NCBI GenBank assembly: GCA_022494885.1
Contig: JAGVSM010000517.1
Span: 62,001 to 126,000, forward strand
Length of the DNA stretch: 64,000 nucleotides
Reading direction: 5' to 3'
DNA from: Micrasema longulum
Taxonomy: Eukaryota; Arthropoda; Insecta; Trichoptera; Brachycentridae
In this document: in pieces, positions 57,904 through 64,000 of the stretch
How positions within the stretch are numbered: the first letter of the stretch is position 1
How the letters are laid out: each line of letters opens with the position of its first letter
Program-made: the position numbers and the translations under genes
The notes under the pieces: model-generated
Database searches by the model: none
Told to the model about the DNA's origin: nothing
What the model saw: only the letters and a program-made list of their open reading frames with translations

Positions 57904-58930
57904 CTTGAAATTGCATCTAAAATGACGTGTCTAAATTTCAGGCCGCTACGACTTGCCATTTCGGAGATGTGACGGACAAACAAACAAACTCAACACGGGA
58001 CTTTGGTTCAATGGAGTTGGGATTTATGTATCAATAAATATAACATAAATATATTATGAATAAAATAAATAAATAAATAAATAAAATAATAAACACAAAC
58101 ATGTATTTCCAGTTTTATAAAATAAATATAGGCGAATTATAAAAATTAGATTGGAATAACCCTGCAATGATAAATACACAGGTACATATTAAAAAATATT
58201 TACAATGCAAATTAATATCCATTTGGCAATTTTCGACTCGAGTACGGCCCATTGTTTTGCTGCGAGCTGTAGCTAACTTAATACCCAATAGTCATCAAAC
58301 GGTTTACCTACGTTTGGGCTCTTCTCTAGGTCACGCATTATTACTCTAAAATCAATCACCTTTTAAACGCAAATTTCAAGTCAAACTTGCCGGAAATTTA
58401 ACCTAAGACCTCAAACATGGCATACACAAACTGTTACCGGTAAAGTCACGTTTCTTTTTTTTACGATATTTACCCAACGAGTCAAAACACTCGTCCAGGG
58501 TTTTGGTTCTATATAAGACATATAACTATCTGCCCAGACACGCGGAAATTTCCTTTCTATGGATAATTTTCATATATTTCTCAGTTTTATCATTTAAATA
58601 CAACGCACAAGGCGTATACTATTATCATTTAAATCTCTAGTTTTTGTCGCTTATCGTTACCGCGCTACACTTTATCTCCCTTTGCAATTCTTAAAAAAAA
58701 TCTGTTTTTCTTGAAATTGTCGTAAACAAGGCGAGCTTATCAGGTATTTCGTTGTTTATCTTCGCACCGAATTCTCGTGGGAATTTTTTCGCTTCTTTTT
58801 CATTATCACCCATGGAAACTTTTTACGATCCTTTGAACGTTTTTAATGGTTTTAGCTTAAACGAATAAGTATCACAAAATGTTTAAGGATAATGATTGAA
58901 ATATGTTTTTTTTAAAATCTTTACTGTATC
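57904..58930. other. AT-rich DNA without recognisable gene
   Basis: An aaataaataaataaataaat tract is at about 58060-58085. No gene supported. Confidence 0.4.
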
Positions 58931-58937
58931 TAATTTT

Positions 58938-59162
58938 ACTAGTAGTCAGCCTCGCAGTGTAAAAGTCAGCGCGTTTCCTACCATGCGAGAGGTCTCGAGT
59001 TTGATTCTCGTCATGATTAAAATGAAATATTTAGTCAAAAAGGTGTTTTCACACCTGTTTTGTTACAAAAATGATCAAGATACGCTGCGATTAGTGTACC
59101 AATGCAGTGCCCTATGCACCATTAGGTGCGGAAAAGGAATGATAAAGATGATGATCTTAAAT
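58938..59162 (+). repeat. SINE family B, copy B5
   Basis: agtcagcgcgtttcctacca, gaggtctcgagtttgattct (B box), atgattaaaatgaaatattt, gatacgctgcgattagtgta, gtgccctatgcaccattagg and tgataaagatgatgatctta. Confidence 0.75.
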
Positions 59163-59720
59163 TCAACCTTTTAATAAAAAAGTACTTATTGTTCCAGTAA
59201 GTACGCACTAATCTTTTTCTTATTCTGTAGTCTTGAATGGAAGTTTTTGCTTTTACACGTTTTAAAATATTTTTAAAAAAGTATCCCTTACTATAGACAA
59301 AATATTTACGCAAAAATGCTTATCTTTCTTGACCTTATTAACATATTTTTAAAAAATCAAAAAATAGGCTTCAAACTGTCTTCATTTCATGTCATTTTGA
59401 TTCCACGCTGTTTTCGTATCCAATTGTACTATAAATAACCATACAAAAATGACCACACGGCATACAATGGTTTAATAGTTTAGTTTTGTGAGAACACGAA
59501 CTTTGAAAGTCTTTCGGACGGAGCTGTACTTTTGTCAAATAAGTACCCGGAAATTCTCATTTTAAATTTTCCCTCTGAGAATATTTAAAAAAAAAAAATT
59601 TCCCAGGTTGGCACAACTGTCAGCCACTATTCTGTGAATTTTTATTGCTATGTGTCATTTAGTTTGGTTACGGCGTCATTAGGAACAAGTCAACCTTTTG
59701 TGTGCGTTGCGATTTTTACT

Positions 59721-61148
59721 ATGGATAAAAATATCGAACAAAGAGTTTGTGTGAAATTTTGTGTTTCAAACGAAATTTCTTGTGCCAAAACGTTGGAAAT
59801 GTTGAAAAAAACATTTGGTGATTCAACTATGTCAAAAACTCAAGTTTACGATTTGCCACGTTCAGGACGGCCTTCGACCTCTTCAACTGAAGAAAACGTC
59901 GACAAAATAAAGGAAATGGTGCTCAAAAATCGTCATTATACTTTGCGAGAAATAGCCTAAGAAATGAACATGTCTCATGAGACCGCTCGTCATATTTTGG
60001 TTGATGTTTTGGGTATGCGGAAAGTCGCAGCGCGATTGGTGCCAAAAGATCTGAATTTTCTTCAAAAAGTGAATCGCAGTAAGGTGGCTGAAGACATGCT
60101 TAAACGCGTAAATTCCGATCCAACGTTCATCAAACGCATCATAACTGGTGACGAGACATGGGTTTTCGAGTACGACATGCAAACAAGTCAACAATCATCA
60201 GAATGGCGCACCAAAAATGAGCCGAAACCGAAAAAACCGCGCCGAAGCAAATCGAAAATCAAGGTGATGCTGACCGTTTTCTTCGATATTCGTGGTGTTG
60301 TTCATTCGGAATTTTTACCGGAGGGCCAAACCGTCAATAAAGAATATTATCTTGGCGTTATGAGGCGTTTGAGAGAGAATGTTCGTCGCAAAAGACCAGA
60401 TTTGTGGCGGAACAACAGTTGGATTTTGCACCACGATAATGCACCAGCGCACAAAGCGATCATTGTGAACGAGTTTTTGAACAAAAATTCAACAAATATC
60501 ATCAAACAACCACCGTACTCTCCAGATATGTGTGACTTTTTCCTGTTTCCAAAACTCAAATTACCACTTCGTGGAACCCGTTTTGAGAGCATTGAAGACA
60601 TCAAAACTAATTGTATGTATGTATGTATGTATTTGATTAAATAAATAAATAAATGGATGGGGGAGTCCTCATTAAAAATAGAGATTCCACATCTTTAAAA
60701 ATTATGAATAGGCACTGTTTTTTATATGTAAATAAGGCAGGGAAGTACTACATATTTGGATAAAAAAAGTACTTTGCTGGGAGATTGGGAGGAGTATCCT
60801 CTTTTGTGGTTTGGTTCAAAAAAATAGCAATTATCGAGTAATTATTATTTATCCTTTATAATTGTTTTTATAATAGTTTTTTAGGTTGCTTTAATCTTTA
60901 AGTTTTAAATAAAAATAGGACACAAAATGCAGAACGCTCTCAAAGTGGAACGGAAGATCTGTTGATGCCTGTCAATAGCCCGGCTTCTACTGAATGAGTT
61001 TCCACCACCAGATTCGCAACGAGAACTGAAGGCCATCCCGGAATATAGCTTTAAAAAGTGTTTCGATGATTGGATTGTTCGTTGGAAGAAGTGTATTGCC
61101 TCAGAAGGGGCCTATTTTGAAGGGGATATAATAAATTTAGATGATTGA
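59721..61148 (+). pseudogene. Mariner transposase pseudogene (interrupted)
   Basis: It starts MDKNIEQRVCVKFCVSNE and shows STMSKTQVYD joined directly to LPRSGRPSTSSTEENV, lacking about 15 residues of the helix-turn-helix linker that relatives carry. An in-frame TAA lies at 59958-59960 (REIA-stop-EMNMS). Catalytic blocks follow: TGDETWVFEYD (first Asp), LHHDNAPAH (second Asp), YSPDMCDFFLFPKLK (third Asp). In relatives the last block has two more residues (AP), so spacing here is 32, not 34. After FESIEDIKTN at 60611 the frame breaks and resumes at about 61014 with SQRELKAIPEYSFKKCFDDW and EGAYFEGD, stop at 61146-61148. Four separate lesions make it inactive. Confidence 0.9.
60612..61013. repeat. 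Insertion of ~400 bp inside the mariner
   Basis: It begins with (TGTA)n and gattaaataaataaataaat and continues with ctcattaaaaatagagattc to ctactgaatgagtttccacc. The trinucleotide ATT occurs at both junctions. The tail-like left side suggests a minus-strand retroelement 3' end, but I see no coding motif. Confidence 0.55.
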
Positions 61149-61199
61149 TAAGTTGTTTGTGTTTTATTTCAAATTTCCGGGTACTTATTTGACAGTGTA

Positions 61200-62070
61200 G
61201 TATGTGTTGTTTTTTTTATGTTTTGACACACTTTACGTCACAGTACAGTAATTTCACTCTTCGGTAACGAAAGTTCAACAAAGCGGCAGGTAACGTCATA
61301 ACGTTTCGTCTACGTACAGTGTAAGTCTATGCGAAGCTTTTAAAGGTTTCAGACACCTGAAACCTGAAAACAACTACTGTGAACAGTTCAATAATCGAAG
61401 AATTTTAAAGTCAATAAATTTAATGTTTATATATTTTTTGTTAATTACAGATTTTCTCATTAGCTTTATGCACCTGTTTCGTTTAATTTAAAATTAAACA
61501 ACATAAAAATAGAAAAAATAATTTAAAAAAAAATAATGATAAATCTTAAATAATAAAATAATAAATAACAATAAAATAGTATAATATTAATAATAATAAT
61601 AATAAAATATTATGTTTAATTTATAACAAAAAGATAATTCATTTTCCCTTAAAATCCATTTTCAATGTACTAAAATAATTCTTTTTTAATTTCGCAAATT
61701 AAATAAAGTGCAATATTTTTTTAATGCAATATTAACAATTTGTTAATATTTTTAAACTTTATTAGATATATGACGAAAAAAAAGTCTTTACTAGGTTACT
61801 TATTTGAACGAGGACTGTACTAGGCTGGGCCGCGGTTGTATGAAAAAAAATATTGTCTCTTATCCGGCCACATACGAAATTTCATTCGAATCGGATATCA
61901 CCTTTTGCCTCCGGATTGCCTTTGAAATATGCGTTTTTTTTATATTGAATTGCAAGGCTCAGGAAAGTTTGAAAATGTGTCTTTAAAACCATTTAAAATT
62001 GTAAAAGTAATATTTCTATGTAACAAGGAAAAGTTTTCAATAGTGATATCCATAAACTGTGTATAATATT
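61200..62070. other. AT-rich DNA without recognisable gene
   Basis: (TAA)n tract at about 61584-61605. 61500-61780 is extremely AT-rich. No gene supported. Confidence 0.4.
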
Positions 62071-62073
62071 ATT

Positions 62074-62280
62074 TTAATTAGCTAGAAAATCCTTCGTGCG
62101 ATCGAATTTCAGCGTGACTTTTCGATACTTTATCTGAGTTTCAATGAAGCCTTCTCTCTTAGATTTTCTGCACAATGTGAATAAAACTTCTGTCGTAGTC
62201 CTTATTACCCTTCCAACTGTTTGAGTAACGATAGTTTTCTCTCTCCTTTTTGGGCGATAAGCATCTTTGTCAGAGAACAT
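62074..62280 (-). other. Possible helix-turn-helix remnant
   Basis: The minus-strand frame of 68 codons reads RPKRREKTIVTQTVGRVIRT and TTEVLFTLCRKSKREG, then YRKVTLKF. The spacing resembles the HTH (KTxxxTGVSxxTI) and linker of IS630-type insect transposases. No DDE block was found nearby, so it is at most a fragment. Confidence 0.25.
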
Positions 62281-64000
62281 TTTCTATATTGGTGATTCAA
62301 TCAATGCCAACAATATAAGTCCTAGTCAATAATATCAGTGTTATTTATTATATAACCTATCAAATTTCACAGTAAAAAGTTGAAGTCTATTTTATTGAAT
62401 CCTGTGGGCTTTCAAAATGTGACAGACTGCTTGCTTACGGATAGTCAGTCTTCATTGGGAACAAAACATTTTCACGGTATGCAAAATAGGTACTGTAACT
62501 ATCGATTTGAATCACGGGGTCTATTTGGCTTTCAGTTCTGTGGGCAAATATCTTATAGCAGAAATAAATCTGTGAAAGTGCCTTTCTCCATATTAATAGG
62601 AAAGGTGAACTTTGATTGCAAACCATATCGAAGCACCTTAACGATATACATATTGTAAGAGTTACTGAGTTTTTAGAAGAAGGTTCTATCAAAACGTGCA
62701 ATTTAATTGGCAAAGGTTAGCCATCAGGCATAAAACATTTCGCCTTGCAATAGATTTTCTATATCTTAACAATACATTCATTTTTTAACAGCGACGACTA
62801 TTCTGTACTATAGTTTAGGTCTGTGCTAATACTTTAGTTAGAACACTCGGGTTACTCTGCTAAAATGAGTTAAAACAAAAGTTAGTGCCCTTTTTTCACA
62901 CATTTTAAGATATTTTTCTATTGTACTTGAAAATAATTACGGTCCCGGTATGCTGCCATCAATGTGTAGATACAAGTCCCAGAAGGGTGATTTGTTTATA
63001 AGCAGAAGGCAGATAATCCACTGTAATGGTTTTTCCAACCTTTGCTCAAGCAGTCGGATGACACGTCCATATTTATCAACGTTCACATTTGTTCCATCAC
63101 ACTCAACTGCAAGCAAAGATTCTACAGATATTTATGATTCCAAGAAGAAATCGAGGATTGCTATACTATTCCTTTAGATTTGTCATATACTAGTGCAATA
63201 TAGATAGACTGATCAAAATTTAAAACTACATAACTGCACATATAAATAGCGTAGCGAGAGATTTAAAAAAAAAAGTTGATTAAGATTACTTTATATAATT
63301 AGTAAACATATTATTTATATTCTTATGTATTACATTACTTTATAATTCTATTTTACTATATAGTTTACAATATTGTTTATGTTTAAGTAAAATTTTGGGT
63401 TCTAAGCACATATATATTTACTTTATATTTATATAATAATATTTATTTGGTTCTTAAATTTAATTAGCTATACATTTAAAATTAAGAAGTTTGAGTATTT
63501 TTTCTGTTATTGTTATATTAGTATAAGACTATTTGTAATATAAAAAATCTTAATCTTAGAACTGGCTGAGTCATGTTAGATGGAGACTATCCTATCCAGA
63601 GGACGCTCGGTATTCATTTTGTCATTCACTACTTTTATATTAGATTCCCTGGTATCAAATATATACTTATTTATGGAATAAATTTATAAATGTTTAAATA
63701 TATATCAAAAATTTCGACACTAATTCCGCTATCAATGAAATCTGCTCTTTAATAATTGTCTATACATTTTCCCATCCTGTTCTACAATAATAAAAAAAAA
63801 ACTGTCTGTTGAAGTGAAAAGCCGATATTTATAGGACTTAGACTTTTGCGGCTAATTTTGTGCTATTTTGTGTATCCAGCAAAGTTAATATTTATCAATA
63901 ATTGCCCAAAAAGTGCTCAAGCAATAACTGCCCCCCAGCCTTTTCTGATACTTGGCAACTGTTATAAATATGTTCTTGATCATAGTCTACTGTACTGTTT
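62281..64000. other. AT-rich DNA without recognisable gene
   Basis: Overlapping open frames of about 92 codons on both strands at 62380-62713 show no family motifs. The remainder is ordinary AT-rich sequence. Confidence 0.35.

Larger units (their letters stand above)
59529..61197 (+). mobile_element. Mariner transposon with nested insertion
   Basis: Terminal inverted repeats: left CTTTTGTCAAATAAGTACCC (from 59529) and the complement of the right end CACTGTCAAATAAGTACCC (to 61197), continuing CGGAAATT in both. TA dinucleotides flank both ends (59527-59528 and 61198-61199). Total 1669 bases, of which about 400 (60612-61013) are an insertion inside the transposase gene; without it the element would be about 1.27 kb, normal for mariner. 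Confidence 0.9.
28724..64000 (+). other. Start of intron 2 of the Pgant9-like gene (acceptor not in window)
   Basis: After the GTGAGT donor, no open frame resembling the next GalNAc-T blocks (the conserved FHNEAW segment or the DXH metal-binding segment) was noticed up to the window end. The simplest reading is one intron of at least 35 kb. A short catalytic exon could have been missed by eye, so this is an inference. Confidence 0.5.

Noticed and set aside
59883..60604. Minus-strand frames of 85-103 codons
   Set aside because: They are antisense to the mariner transposase.
62380..62713. Overlapping 92-codon frames on both strands
   Set aside because: One phrase on the minus strand (IKLHVLIEP) hints at a piggyBac-type block, but nothing before or after it fits, so no call was made.
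1..64000. CRISPR arrays, bacterial operons, rRNA genes, viral genes
   Set aside because: None seen: no regularly spaced repeats, no ribosome-binding-site driven gene runs, no rRNA-like conserved blocks and no viral protein motifs.

Overview
This is a typical window of an AT-rich, repeat-dense insect nuclear genome. The evidence is long introns, GT-AG splice sites, several non-LTR retrotransposon clades, tRNA-derived SINEs, Helitrons, Tc1/mariner and piggyBac-like DNA elements, and no bacterial operon structure. The mix of RTE-type LINEs, mariners and tRNA-SINEs fits Lepidoptera or another holometabolous insect, but the order is an inference and not secure.

Only one host gene is convincingly present. 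It lies on the + strand and is the 5' part of a polypeptide N-acetylgalactosaminyltransferase (GalNAc-T, Pgant family, most like Pgant9). Coding exon 1 (21493-21775) carries a short cytosolic tail, a membrane anchor and a Gly-rich stem. Coding exon 2 (28513-28723) carries the stem/catalytic-domain junction. Their splice phases match. Everything downstream of 28724 appears to be a first part of a very long intron (at least 35 kb), because I found no further catalytic exon.

Layout. 0-3 kb: SINE, LINE 3' ends and a near-perfect 96-bp-arm foldback. 4-12.4 kb: foldback, mariner remnant, paired LINE-end repeats, and two direct copies of one LINE, one of them split by a Helitron whose empty site is seen in the other copy. 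12-21 kb: mostly featureless AT-rich DNA with SINE/LINE scraps and another foldback. 21.5-28.7 kb: gene exons and intron 1, which holds SINEs, a piggyBac-like MITE and a TIR MITE close to exon 2. 29-30.2 kb: a decayed IS630/Tc1-like transposon just after the exon 2 donor. 34.2-36.3 kb: a nested inverted-repeat complex. 36.9-46.9 kb: several LINE fragments and the second piggyBac-like MITE. 48-52 kb: mariner remnant, LINE ends, Helitron candidate. 54-59 kb: SINEs, foldback, RTE. 59.5-61.2 kb: a nearly full-length but dead mariner with a nested insertion.

The most interesting non-gene signals are two cases where a tRNA-derived SINE appears to share its 3' tail with a LINE in the same window, a multi-copy long-hairpin (foldback) family able to give long dsRNA if transcribed within the intron, a Helitron with a non-standard CTTG end proven by a paralogous empty site, and a small conserved hairpin motif reminiscent of degenerate hammerhead cores. 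All homology calls are from pattern recognition of translated sequence; no search was run.
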